Part shown: in pieces, positions 8,123 to 16,248 of the stretch | How the letters are laid out: the number at the start of each line of letters is the position of its first letter | Position numbering within the stretch: the first letter of the stretch is position 1 | Assembly (NCBI RefSeq): GCF_000826545.1 | Contig: NZ_CDME01000014.1 | Coordinates: 1 to 64,000, forward strand | Direction of reading: 5' to 3' | Length of the DNA stretch: 64,000 nucleotides | DNA from: Kibdelosporangium sp. MJ126-NF4 | GTDB taxonomy: Bacteria > Actinomycetota > Actinomycetes > Mycobacteriales > Pseudonocardiaceae | The notes under the pieces: generated by a model | Seen by the model: only the letters and a program-made list of their open reading frames with translations | What the model was told of the DNA's origin: nothing | Databases searched by the model: none | Position numbers and translations under genes: made by a program

Positions 8123-8742
8123 CGAATCCTCCTGGCGGGCACTCCGGCCCACACCTCGTTGTCCGGCACGTTCTCGAGCACGACGGCACCCATCCCGACC
8201 AACGCGCCCGCGCCGACCGACAGCCCTTCCCTGACCAGTGCCCCGCTGCCCAGGTACGCGGTCTCCCCCACCGAGACGTTGCCCGCCAACGCGACCCGCG
8301 CGGCGAACGTGACATAGGAGGAGACGCGGTCGTCATGGGTGATCGTGACCTGCGGCATGATCACGACATGCTCGCCGATCTCCTGCGGCGCGGTCACCGC
8401 CACGAACGCGAGCACGACCGAACCCGCGCCGATCACCGTCCCGGCCGCGATGCTGGCCGTCGGGTGCACGACTGTCGCGTAGCGTTCGCCCGGCAGCGCC
8501 AGGCGTTCGGCGATCCGTTTGCGGCTGGGCAGGTCCGTGGTCCGGGCCGTGCAGATGACGACCTGCGCGTCCGGGTGGTCCGCGATCGCCTCCAGCGGGC
8601 CGAGCACCGGGACTCCGTCGACGTCCTTGCCCCGCAGCGCGGGGTTGTCGTCGACGAAGCCGAGTATCTTCCACGAATCCCGTGCGGCGGCGAGTGTTTC
8701 CCTGGCCAGGCCGCCCGCGCCGACAAGGATCAGCGGGTTCAT
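8119..8742 (-). CDS. PglD/NeuD-like sugar acyltransferase
   Basis: The N-terminus is a small Rossmann-like domain (NPLILVGAGGLARETLAAAR, FVDDNPALRGKDVDGVPVLG), followed by a left-handed beta helix from about residue 92 (HPTASIAAGTVIGAGSVVLA to VPDNEVWAGVPARRIR). This two-domain layout is that of PglD and NeuD, which acetylate amino sugars or sialic-acid-type sugars. It sits between two aminotransferases with 4-base overlaps on both sides and probably acylates the amine made by the upstream aminotransferase. Confidence 0.87.
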   Translation of the reverse strand: MNPLILVGAGGLARETLAAARDSWKILGFVDDNPALRGKDVDGVPVLGPLEAIADHPDAQVVICTARTTDLPSRKRIAERLALPGERYATVVHPTASIAAGTVIGAGSVVLAFVAVTAPQEIGEHVVIMPQVTITHDDRVSSYVTFAARVALAGNVSVGETAYLGSGALVREGLSVGAGALVGMGAVVLENVPDNEVWAGVPARRIR

Positions 8743-9854
8743 CGGATGATCTCGGCGAGCGCGGTCACCACAGTGTCCTGATCGGACTCGGTCATCTGGT
8801 GAAACAGCGGCAGGACCAGCGAACGGCTGGTCAGGTGTTCGGTGACCGGCAGGTCCACCTTGCTGTACGCCGGTTCCAGGTGCGAGGCCATGATGCCGCG
8901 TCGTGCCGAGATCCCACGCTGCAGCAGGCCTTCGAGGACGTCGAGGACCGTCGCGGGGAACGCGTCCGGCAGCACGACCCAGAACGACTGGTAGTTCGTG
9001 GTGCCGTACTCCGGGTCGGTCACCCAGCGCAGGCCGTCGATCTCGGCGAGCAGCTTGTGGTACCGCGCGGCCAGATCCCGGCGGCGTGCGATCACCTCGG
9101 GCAGTTTGGCCAACTGGACCAGGCCGATCGCGGCCTGGATGTCGGTCATCCGGAAGTTGAACCCGACCTCGTCGTACGACTCGATTTTCACGCCGTTCGA
9201 GGCATGCCGGTCCGCGGCGGACACGCTCATCCCGTGTTCCCGCAGCCTGCGCAGCCGGGCCGCCCAGTCCGAATCGGACACGGTGAGCATGCCGCCCTCG
9301 CCGGTGGTCAGCAGCTTGCGCGGATGGAACGACCACGCGGCCAGCGAGGCGCCCGCGCTGACCGGCTTGCCGCGGTAGGTCGATCCCGTCGCGCACGCCG
9401 AATCGTGCACCAGCGCGAGGGAATGCTTCGAACACACCGCTTCCAGCGCGTCCACGTCGAACGGGACGCCACCCTGGTGTACGCCGATCACCGCGACGGT
9501 CCTCGGCGTGAGCACGGCCTCGATCGTGGCGGGCGTGAGGTTGCCGGTCAGTGGGTCGACGTCGGCGAAAACCGGTGTCGCGCCGACGTACCGTGCCGCG
9601 TTGGCAGTCGCGATGAAGGAGAACGACGGCACCACGACCTCGTCACCAGGACCGACACCCAGCAGGTGCAGCGCCAGGTGCAGGCCGGTCGTGCACGACG
9701 AGACGGCGACCCCCTCCGCGGCGGCCGAGTACCGCGCGAATTCCTGTTCGAACTCGACGACCCTCGGACCCTGGGCGACCCAGCCCGAGCGCACCGCGGC
9801 GGCCGCGGCCTCGGCTTCCTCCTCGCCGAGCCATGGGCGTATGACCGGGATCAT
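8739..9854 (-). CDS. DegT/DnrJ/EryC1 sugar aminotransferase (PglE/perosamine-synthase-like)
   Basis: PLP-dependent aminotransferase: SGWVAQGPRVVEFEQEFARY, GLHLALHLLGVGPGDEVVVP, FADVDPLTGNL, and the catalytic lysine Lys180 in SFHPRKLLTTGEGGML. The family aminates C4 (sometimes C3) keto sugars. The start ATG at 9854 overlaps the previous stop (ATGA). Paired with the PglD-like acyltransferase it resembles the PglE-PglD step of bacillosamine-type sugars. It is distinct in sequence from the second aminotransferase of the operon, so two different carbons may be aminated. Confidence 0.9.
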   Translation of the reverse strand: MIPVIRPWLGEEEAEAAAAAVRSGWVAQGPRVVEFEQEFARYSAAAEGVAVSSCTTGLHLALHLLGVGPGDEVVVPSFSFIATANAARYVGATPVFADVDPLTGNLTPATIEAVLTPRTVAVIGVHQGGVPFDVDALEAVCSKHSLALVHDSACATGSTYRGKPVSAGASLAAWSFHPRKLLTTGEGGMLTVSDSDWAARLRRLREHGMSVSAADRHASNGVKIESYDEVGFNFRMTDIQAAIGLVQLAKLPEVIARRRDLAARYHKLLAEIDGLRWVTDPEYGTTNYQSFWVVLPDAFPATVLDVLEGLLQRGISARRGIMASHLEPAYSKVDLPVTEHLTSRSLVLPLFHQMTESDQDTVVTALAEIIR

Positions 9855-10813
9855 CGCTGGCCTCGCCACCAGGTTACGAGTGACGCGAGGCCGTCCTCGA
9901 GCTCGATGCTCGGCGTCCAGCCCAGGTCTCGTTGTGCCGCACTGATGTCCGCGAGCCTGCGAGTGACGGCGTTGACCGACCGGGCCGGGCCGAACTGCAG
10001 CTCCGCGGTCGAGCCCATCACCTTCTGCAGCGCCTCGGCCAACTCCAGCAACGACGTTTCCGTACCGGTCGCGATGTTGTACACGGCGTCGGTGGCGTCT
10101 GCTTGAGCGGCAAGGATGTTCGCCCGTGCGATGTCCTCGACGTGCACGAAGTCCATGGTCTGTTCGCCGTCGCCGAGCACGAGCGGCGGCTGGCCCGCCT
10201 CGATGCGCTCCATCCACCGGATGAGCACCTCGGTGTACTTGCCATGCGCGTCCATCCTCGGCCCGTACACGTTGAAGTAGCGCAGGGCCACGTAGTCGAG
10301 GCCGTGCATGGCCTTGAAGCTGCGCAACATGCCTTCGTTGAACGCCTTCGCGGCGCCGTAGAACGTGTCGTTGTGGTACGGGTGATGCGACTCACGCGTG
10401 GGGAACTCGTCCGCGAGGCCGTACACCGATGCCGACGACGAGGCCACGATCTTCGACACGCCCGCTCCGACGGCGGCCTCGATCACGTTGAAAGTGCCGT
10501 CCACCAGCACTTCCAGGGCGGTCCGAGGCTCGGCGGCGCACTGGGTGATGCGCAGCGCGGCCAGGTGGAACACGACATCCGTGCCCGCGCTGAGCTCGCG
10601 CATCAGCGCGACGTCCCGGATGTCACCTTCGACCAGTTCGACCCTGTCCGGTGCGCGGTCCACCGCGGTCCTGAGGTTGGCCCGCGTGCCACGGCTGAGG
10701 TCGTCGACCACGACCACCTGACCGGCACCGGCTGCCAGCACCTGGTCGACCACGTGCGAACCGATCGTGCCCGCGCCGCCGGTGACCAGGATCCTGGTGT
10801 CGGTCAGCTGCAT
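9851..10813 (-). CDS. NAD-dependent sugar epimerase/dehydratase (extended SDR)
   Basis: Extended short-chain dehydrogenase: NAD-binding GGAGTIGSH at residues 12-20, DDLSRGTRANL after the second strand, catalytic SSSASVYG and Y-x-x-x-K in YGAAK, then LRYFNVYGPR and the late VHVEDIARAN. This is the pattern of nucleotide-sugar 4-epimerases and related dehydratases. It is joined to the Gfo/Idh gene upstream by a TGATG overlap and to the aminotransferase below by ATGA. It may supply the keto or epimerised sugar for amination; the reaction cannot be fixed from sequence alone. Confidence 0.88.
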   Translation of the reverse strand: MQLTDTRILVTGGAGTIGSHVVDQVLAAGAGQVVVVDDLSRGTRANLRTAVDRAPDRVELVEGDIRDVALMRELSAGTDVVFHLAALRITQCAAEPRTALEVLVDGTFNVIEAAVGAGVSKIVASSSASVYGLADEFPTRESHHPYHNDTFYGAAKAFNEGMLRSFKAMHGLDYVALRYFNVYGPRMDAHGKYTEVLIRWMERIEAGQPPLVLGDGEQTMDFVHVEDIARANILAAQADATDAVYNIATGTETSLLELAEALQKVMGSTAELQFGPARSVNAVTRRLADISAAQRDLGWTPSIELEDGLASLVTWWRGQR

Positions 10814-11832
10814 CAGAACGCTCCTCCATTCACCGGCACGAACGTGCCGCCTGCCGCGTAACTGGCCGACGCGGCTTCCAACTGGGCAAGCACACGCAGT
10901 CCCGACCGCCCGTCGGTGAGCGGCGCACGCCCTTCGATGATCGCCGCGGCGAACTCCGCCATTACGCCCCGCAGCGCCTCACCTGTCGGCAGTGCGGGCG
11001 CGACCATGTCGCCGATGCGGTAGGAGACCCGCTTGGCCTCGGGATTCTCCGACCAGTCGACGCCGCGGTTGTACAGCGCGAGCGGCTGGGTCGGGTCGAG
11101 GTCGTTCCACACCGCGGTGTTCTTGGAGCCACCGACGATCGTGGTCCTGATCTTCGTCGGGGACAACCAGTTCACGTGCGTGTGCGCGATCGCGCCGTTG
11201 GACAGCTGGATGGAGATGTACGCGACGCAGAGCCTGCCGAGGTTGCTCGGGTCCGAGCCGTGTGCCGCGACCGCGACCGGCCTGACGTCCGGCGGCAGGA
11301 TGGCGTCCAGGATGGACAGATCGTGCGGCGCGAGGTCCCACAAAACGTCGATATCGGGCTGCACCAGGCCCAGGTTGATGCGCACCGAGTCGACGTACTG
11401 GATGTCGCCGAGCTCACCGTCGTGGACCAGACGGCGTAACCGTTGCACCACAGGGGTGTAGCAGAAGGTGTGGTCCAGCATCAGGACGAGGCCGCGTTCG
11501 GCGGCTGCGTCGACCAGCTTCAGGCCGTCCTCGTAGGAGGAGGCGAGCGGTTTCTCCACCAGCACGTGCTTGCCCGCCTCGATCGCGGCCAGCGCGACTT
11601 CGAGGTGCGTCGCGGCCGGTGTCGCCACGGCGACGGCGTGGATGTCCGGATCGGCAAGGATTTCGGCGAGCGAGTCGGTGGCACGGACCGTGCTGTAGCG
11701 ACCGAGCACCTCCTGCGCGCGCGTGACGTTCAGGTCACACAGCGCTTTGAGGTCCAACTGCGGTGTCGCCTGGATGTTTCGCACCAGATTCGGGCCCCAG
11801 TAGCCCGCTCCGATGACCGCCACACCAACCAT
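10813..11832 (-). CDS. Gfo/Idh/MocA sugar dehydrogenase (WlbA/WbpB-like)
   Basis: First gene of the sugar operon. N-terminal Rossmann fold (GVAVIGAGYWGPNLVRNI), then ATPAATHLEVALAAIEAGKH and the conserved EKPLA at the end of the NAD domain; APHDLSILDAIL lies in the catalytic domain with the usual His. Close in pattern to WlbA/WbpB, which oxidise C3 of UDP-GlcNAcA. Together with a WlbC-like aminotransferase and WlbB-like acetyltransferase downstream this suggests a 3-acylamino sugar. GGAGAGG precedes the ATG and lies in a 12-bp palindrome. Confidence 0.88.
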   Translation of the reverse strand: MVGVAVIGAGYWGPNLVRNIQATPQLDLKALCDLNVTRAQEVLGRYSTVRATDSLAEILADPDIHAVAVATPAATHLEVALAAIEAGKHVLVEKPLASSYEDGLKLVDAAAERGLVLMLDHTFCYTPVVQRLRRLVHDGELGDIQYVDSVRINLGLVQPDIDVLWDLAPHDLSILDAILPPDVRPVAVAAHGSDPSNLGRLCVAYISIQLSNGAIAHTHVNWLSPTKIRTTIVGGSKNTAVWNDLDPTQPLALYNRGVDWSENPEAKRVSYRIGDMVAPALPTGEALRGVMAEFAAAIIEGRAPLTDGRSGLRVLAQLEAASASYAAGGTFVPVNGGAF

Positions 11833-11839
11833 CGAGATC

Positions 11840-11851
11840 CTCTCCGGAGAG
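11840..11851. promoter_or_regulatory. Palindrome containing the RBS of the sugar operon
   Basis: CTCTCCGGAGAG is a perfect 12-bp palindrome ending 8 bases from the ATG at 11832. It includes the GGAGAG ribosome binding site. A second small inverted repeat (GTGGG at 11866-11870, CCCAC at 11878-11882) lies just upstream. Either could be an operator or an RBS-masking structure. Confidence 0.35.
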
Positions 11852-12001
11852 TTTCTCCCGCATGGGTGGGGAGCTATCCCACGAATCGTGATCGGACCCC
11901 CGTGGCATTACATGCCCCGCCGAGGATCACTCTGGTTGGTACTTTCGGGCAGTTCGGCCGTTCATCTCCCACTCACCGCTGCTTCACCGTGTAGGGAAAT
12001 G

Positions 12002-12931
12002 TCACTCGTCCGCCAGGCCGTCCCGGTCGGCCCACTCCAGCAGCGGTTCGATCGAATGGGCCTTGTCGTCGATCGTGGCATGCAGGTCGCCGAGTTCGGC
12101 GAACCGGGCGGGCACGGTGGCGATGGTGAAATCCTGCGGCCGCACGTCGTCGATCTCGTCCCACGTGATCGGCGTGGAGACCGTGGCCTCCGGATTGCCG
12201 CGGACGGAGTAGGCACTGGCGATCGTATGGTCGCGGGCATTCTGGTTGTAGTCGACGAACAACAGCGCTGGGTCACGGTCCTTGCGCCACCACGTGGTCG
12301 TCACGTCGTCCGGCGCACGCCGTTCGACCTCCTTGGCGAATGCCAGCGCCGCCCGCCGCACCTCCTGGAAACCCCACCGCGGCTCGATCCGGACGTACAC
12401 GTGCAGCCCCTTGCCACCGGAAGTCTTGGGGTAGCCGACGATTCCCAGCTCGTCGAGCACTTCGCGGACGACGTGCGCGACCTGCCGGACCCTCGGGAAG
12501 GGACAGTCCGGCATCGGGTCGAGGTCGATCCGCCACTCGTCGGGGGACTCAGTGTCCGCGCGCCGGGAGTTCCATGGATGGAACTCCACTGTAGACATCT
12601 GCACCGACCAGACGACGCTGGCGAGCTCGGTCACGCACAGTTCATCCGCGTGCCGGTTGTAGCGGGGGAAACTGACACGCACTGTTTCCAGCCACGGCGG
12701 AGCGCCGTGGGGTACGCGCTTCTGGTGCACCTTGTCGCCGGACACGCCGGACGGGAACCGGTGCATCATGCACGGCCGCTCCCGCAGCGCGCGGACGATG
12801 CCGTCGCCGACCGACATGTAGTAGTTGACCAGGTCGAGCTTGGTCTCCCCGCGAGCCGGGAAGTACACCCGGTCCGGGTTGGAGACACGCACCGTACGGT
12901 CGCCGACCTCGACTTCGATCGCAGACGCCAT
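12002..12931 (-). CDS. Stand-alone LigD-type polymerase domain (NHEJ primase-polymerase)
   Basis: Archaeo-eukaryotic primase fold protein matching the polymerase module of LigD: SNPDRVYFP at the start, the metal-binding IDLDP, the SGGKGLHVYV motif, and LFVDYNQNARDHTIASAYS near the end. Family members fill gaps with dNTPs or rNTPs during end joining. There is no ligase or nuclease domain, so it must work with a separate ligase, and no Ku gene is in the window. It starts 9 bases after a TetR gene on the same strand and is probably co-transcribed with it, which is unusual for a repair gene. Confidence 0.9.
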   Translation of the reverse strand: MASAIEVEVGDRTVRVSNPDRVYFPARGETKLDLVNYYMSVGDGIVRALRERPCMMHRFPSGVSGDKVHQKRVPHGAPPWLETVRVSFPRYNRHADELCVTELASVVWSVQMSTVEFHPWNSRRADTESPDEWRIDLDPMPDCPFPRVRQVAHVVREVLDELGIVGYPKTSGGKGLHVYVRIEPRWGFQEVRRAALAFAKEVERRAPDDVTTTWWRKDRDPALLFVDYNQNARDHTIASAYSVRGNPEATVSTPITWDEIDDVRPQDFTIATVPARFAELGDLHATIDDKAHSIEPLLEWADRDGLADE

Positions 12932-12940
12932 GCGGTGAAC

Positions 12941-13456
12941 CTAACGCGAAACCAATTCCCGCGCCGCTGTCTTCGCCTGCCACACGACGTCCGGGTCCGC
13001 CCTGATCGCGGCGATGACGATCGCCCCTTCGACCAGAAGGAGCAACTGGTCGGCCTTGGCGTCGGTGTCGACGAGCTCGCGCAGGTGCGCGCGCACCTCG
13101 TCCTTGTGGTGCCGCACGACGGCCGCGACGGCGGGCGAGGTGGCGCTCAGCTCGCCGAAGGAGTTGATGAACGCGCAGCCGCGGAAGCCCGGCTCGGTGA
13201 ACCACTGGTGCAGCCAGTCGAACACGGCGCCGACCTGGTCGTCCGCGGCCCGGACGGACGTCATCAGGCTGTCGCGCCAGCGCCGGTCCCTGCGTTCGAG
13301 ATAGCTGACCACCAGCGCCTCCTTGGACGGAAACAGCTGGTAGAGGCGTTTCAGCGAGACTCCGGAGGTGGTGCGGATCTCGTCCATGCCGACGGACTGG
13401 ATGCCGCGGTCGTAGAACAGGTCCTCGGCCGCGTCCAGAACGGCTGTTTCCTGCAC
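12941..13456 (-). CDS. TetR-family repressor
   Basis: N-terminal TetR helix-turn-helix: VLDAAEDLFYDRGIQSVGMDEI, then SGVSLKRLYQLFPSKEALVVSYL. The C-terminal half is a helical ligand domain with FRGCAFINSFGELS, a pattern common in TetR proteins of this size (171 residues). Start GTG at 13456 follows AGGGG by 10 bases. Two 16-bp palindromes lie between it and the divergent NTF2-like gene, placed to repress both promoters. LigD-pol lies downstream in the same unit. Confidence 0.88.
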   Translation of the reverse strand: MQETAVLDAAEDLFYDRGIQSVGMDEIRTTSGVSLKRLYQLFPSKEALVVSYLERRDRRWRDSLMTSVRAADDQVGAVFDWLHQWFTEPGFRGCAFINSFGELSATSPAVAAVVRHHKDEVRAHLRELVDTDAKADQLLLLVEGAIVIAAIRADPDVVWQAKTAARELVSR

Positions 13457-13474
13457 GAAATCACCCCTAGCGCC

Positions 13475-13490
13475 GAGAACGGTCGTTCTC
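13475..13490. promoter_or_regulatory. TetR operator 1
   Basis: GAGAACGGTCGTTCTC is palindromic apart from its central GT. Its exact reverse complement occurs at 13501-13516, with centres 26 bp apart. TAGTCT at 13491-13496 between them could serve as -10 on the plus strand and, read the other way (TAGACT), on the minus strand. Confidence 0.7.
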
Positions 13491-13500
13491 TAGTCTAGCG

Positions 13501-13516
13501 GAGAACGACCGTTCTC
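13501..13516. promoter_or_regulatory. TetR operator 2
   Basis: GAGAACGACCGTTCTC, the exact complement of operator 1. It lies 9 bases ahead of the RBS of the plus-strand gene, so bound repressor would block initiation or early elongation. Confidence 0.7.
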
Positions 13517-13536
13517 CCGACATGAAGGAGCCTGGT

Positions 13537-13995
13537 GTGGCCGCACGACCCCCGTTCCCACCGTTCGACGAGGACACCGCCCGGATCAAGGTGCAGGCCG
13601 CCGAGGACGCGTGGAACACCCGCGACCCGGAGAAGGTCTCGCTGGCGTACACGGAGGATTCCGTGTGGCGCAACCGCGACCAGTTCGTCACCGGCCGGGC
13701 ACAGATCGTCGAACTCCTGACCGCGAAGTGGGAACGTGAACTCGACTACGCCCTGCGCAAGGAGCTGTGGGGATTCCGGCAGAACAGGATCGCCGTGCGG
13801 TTCCAGTACGAGTCACACGACGCCGACGGCCAGTGGTATCGCTCGTACGGCAACGAGCTGTGGGAGTTCAGCGACGAAGGCCTGATGCGGCGGCGTGAGG
13901 CGAGCATCAACGACCTGAGGATCACCGAGTCGGAGCGCCGCATCTTCGGGCCGCGTCCGAAGGAGGAGCACGGCGTGCTGTTCCCGATTCAGTAA
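13537..13995 (+). CDS. NTF2-like protein, DUF1348 family
   Basis: The sequence [20 protein letters not shown], then [15 protein letters not shown] and [20 protein letters not shown] is the DUF1348 (SnoaL/NTF2 superfamily) signature. These are small cone-shaped alpha+beta proteins of unknown reaction, often TetR-controlled. An ATG at 13522 is in frame, but AAGGAG at 13525-13530 lies inside that reading and 6 bases before GTG 13537, so I place the start at GTG. It is divergent from the TetR gene and under the twin operators. Confidence 0.85.
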   Translation: MAARPPFPPFDEDTARIKVQAAEDAWNTRDPEKVSLAYTEDSVWRNRDQFVTGRAQIVELLTAKWERELDYALRKELWGFRQNRIAVRFQYESHDADGQWYRSYGNELWEFSDEGLMRRREASINDLRITESERRIFGPRPKEEHGVLFPIQ

Positions 13996-13998
13996 CCG

Positions 13999-14835
13999 TC
14001 ATCGCCATTCGGCCGCGTGCTCGTTGGCGAACTCGGCGAAGGTGCGGGGCGGTCGGCCGGTGAGGTCCAGGACCGCGGTGCTGACCTGGTCCTCGCGGCC
14101 CGCCCTGATGTCGTCCTCCATGGCGGCGAGCGCGGTGGCGAACTCGGCGGGCATGCCCGCGGCCTGGTAGTTGGCCGCCTGCTCCTCGACGCTGATGTGC
14201 GTCACCCGGATCGGCCGTCCCATGCGGGCGGCGACGATCGCGGCCGCGTCCGGGTAGCTCAACGCCTTCGGTCCGGTGAGCAGGTAGTCGCTTGATCCGA
14301 CACGGAGATCCGTCAGCAGCGCGGCGGCGGCCGCCGCGATGTCCCGTACGTCGATCCAGCCCAGCCTGCCGTCCCCGGCGGCGGTGCGGATCTCACCGTC
14401 CCGCCGGATCCGTTCGCCCAGCGGATGGGGGCTGAGGAAGTTCTGCATGAATACGGACGGGCGCAGCACGACCCACCCGGGCGTGGCCCGTATCCGCGCA
14501 GCCAGTTCCAGCGCACCAGGGGCGTTCGGCAGCACGAGCGCGGAGCCGAGGAGCACCACCCGACGAACGTCGAGGCGCTGTGCCTCGTCCAGGAACGGTC
14601 CGACGAGCGGCATCGGATCCACGTTCAGCAGCGGCGGCACCAGGTAGACGCGGTCCACCCCACGCAACGCGGCTGAATGTGTGGTCGGATCGGCCCAGTC
14701 GAACCGGACCGCGTCGGGATCCCCAGCCGACGGGGCGCGGCTGGCCACCCGGACCGGAACGTCGTTGGCGCGCAACAACTCCACCAGGACACTCCCGGTC
14801 TTCCCGGTGCCACCGGTCACCAACACCCCGGTCAC
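13999..14835 (-). CDS. NmrA-type NAD(P)-binding protein
   Basis: Atypical SDR: VLVTGGTGKTGSVLVELLRA at the N-terminus carries the glycine-rich loop, followed by the second-strand ASRAP that favours NADP. No Y-x-x-x-K pair is evident, as in NmrA-like proteins that sense redox or act as quinone or NADP-linked reductases. Start GTG at 14835 overlaps the stop of the SnoaL-like gene (GTGA), so the two are co-translated. Convergent to the DUF1348 gene with 3 bases between. Confidence 0.85.
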   Translation of the reverse strand: MTGVLVTGGTGKTGSVLVELLRANDVPVRVASRAPSAGDPDAVRFDWADPTTHSAALRGVDRVYLVPPLLNVDPMPLVGPFLDEAQRLDVRRVVLLGSALVLPNAPGALELAARIRATPGWVVLRPSVFMQNFLSPHPLGERIRRDGEIRTAAGDGRLGWIDVRDIAAAAAALLTDLRVGSSDYLLTGPKALSYPDAAAIVAARMGRPIRVTHISVEEQAANYQAAGMPAEFATALAAMEDDIRAGREDQVSTAVLDLTGRPPRTFAEFANEHAAEWR

Positions 14836-15263
14836 TGGGCCAGCTCCGAACGCAGAGCGTCGAGCGACCCGGCCGCCGCGGCGGTGGCCAGCGGGCTCCA
14901 GTAGTCCCGGTAACGGGTGATCAGGCCATCCTGGACAGTGATCACCGCGATGTAGTCCAGCTGGTATGGCTTTCCGGTGCGCACCGTGCGTCCGTTCGCG
15001 GTGAACTCCACCACGATGGTGTCCGGTGTTCGCGTGTGGTGCACAGTGACCGAGGGAATCTCGCGCACGTCCATCAGATCCGGGTAACCGGCCAGGTAGG
15101 CACGCACCTCCTCCCGTCCGGCCAGCCTGCGCGGCGAACTGCCCGCCGCGAACGGGAACTCGGCGACACCGTCCGTCGCCCACAGATCGGCGACGGCGTC
15201 CATGTCCTTGGCCAGCAGTAGATCCAGCAGTTGTTGGAAGGTCTCATCGGGAGTGCGTGGCAC
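14832..15263 (-). CDS. SnoaL-like/NTF2-fold protein
   Basis: A 143-residue NTF2-superfamily protein: FQQLLDLLLAKDMDAVADLW, ATDGVAEFPFA, GREEVRAYLAGYP and GLITRYRDYWSP. This is the PhzA/PhzB/SnoaL-like fold, often a small isomerase or cyclase or a ligand-binding partner. The GTG start at 15263 has GGAGG close upstream. Coupled to the NmrA-like gene and divergent from an XRE regulator across 123 bases, which may control the pair. Confidence 0.83.
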   Translation of the reverse strand: MPRTPDETFQQLLDLLLAKDMDAVADLWATDGVAEFPFAAGSSPRRLAGREEVRAYLAGYPDLMDVREIPSVTVHHTRTPDTIVVEFTANGRTVRTGKPYQLDYIAVITVQDGLITRYRDYWSPLATAAAAGSLDALRSELAQ

Positions 15264-15386
15264 GTTTCCTCCAGTGCTCGACGGGATTCCAGAGTGGATC
15301 CGCGTCCGGCACTCGGGGAACGGCCCGGTTATCCCCGGACTGCCAGTCCGTGGCCAAGCCGGTCACCCCGTGCCACCATCAGTGGG

Positions 15387-16217
15387 GTGAGCAGAGCCGA
15401 ACTGGCCGATTTCCTGCGCCGCCGCCGGGAGGCACTGCGCCCGGACCAGGCCACCCGCCCGCCGACCAGACGCCGCACGCCCGGCCTGCGCCGCGAGGAA
15501 GTGGCCGACCTGGCCGGAGTGTCGGTCAACTACTACGAACGGCTGGAGCAGGCCCGCGCACCACGGCCATCCCCACAGGTACTTGCCGCCCTGGGCACGG
15601 CACTGCGGCTCACCGCGGCGGAACGCGAGCACCTGGCGAGACTGGCCGGGCAGGTCCCGCCCGGCACGGACGCCGACCGTGCGCCGGTGCCCGCCGACGC
15701 ACGCGCACTGTTGGACCGGCTCGGGCCGATCCCTGCCTACCTGGTCGACGAGCGACAGGACATCGTGGCGTGGAACGGCATGGCGGCCGCGCTGATCACC
15801 GAATTCGGGCTACTGCCCGCCGAGGAGTGCAACACCGTGCGGCTGTCCATCCGGCTGGGCGGCACTGTCTGCACGGCACCACCAGGCGCGGAGGGCGAGT
15901 TCGCCCGACAGTCCGCTGCCCGTCTGCGCGCGGTCAGCGCCCGCTACCCGGCCGACCGCGTCCTGGCCGAACTGGTCAACGAGTTCGCCGCACACAGCTC
16001 GGACTTCGCCGCAGGCTGGCGCGACCATGACGTACGACCCATCTCGACGCTGCGCAAACACCTGCGCCACCCCGAGCTGGGCGATCTGGAATTGGACTGC
16101 CAAACGCTCGTGTTCCCCGGCACCGGCCTGGAGCTGGTGATGTTCACCGCCGAACCGGGCAGCCCGAGCGCCGACTCGCTCGCCCGTCTCGCGGTCACGA
16201 ACGCAGAAGGCGCGTGA
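15387..16217 (+). CDS. XRE regulator with MmyB-like ligand-binding domain
   Basis: N-terminal HTH: LADFLRRRREALRPDQ, then TPGLRREEVADLAGVSVNYY and the RLEQAR recognition end, the classic signature of this actinobacterial family. The C-terminal half (IPAYLVDERQDIVAWNGMAA, RYPADRVLAELVNEF, FPGTGLELVMFTAEPGS) is the MmyB-like PAS-type domain that binds fatty acids in characterised relatives. Start GTG at 15387 matches the family start. Divergent from the SnoaL/NmrA pair, its probable target. The stop codon lies inside a terminator hairpin. Confidence 0.9.
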   Translation: MSRAELADFLRRRREALRPDQATRPPTRRRTPGLRREEVADLAGVSVNYYERLEQARAPRPSPQVLAALGTALRLTAAEREHLARLAGQVPPGTDADRAPVPADARALLDRLGPIPAYLVDERQDIVAWNGMAAALITEFGLLPAEECNTVRLSIRLGGTVCTAPPGAEGEFARQSAARLRAVSARYPADRVLAELVNEFAAHSSDFAAGWRDHDVRPISTLRKHLRHPELGDLELDCQTLVFPGTGLELVMFTAEPGSPSADSLARLAVTNAEGA

Positions 16218-16236
16218 CCGACAACGGTCACGCGCC
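16209..16236. terminator. Bidirectional terminator between convergent genes
   Basis: GGCGCGTGACCG and CGGTCACGCGCC form exact 12-bp arms with an ACAA loop. The hairpin contains the stop codon of the XRE gene and ends 12 bases before the stop of the minus-strand hydrolase gene. No T-tract, as usual in high-GC actinomycetes. Confidence 0.65.
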
Positions 16237-16248
16237 CGCGGGTTTCAC

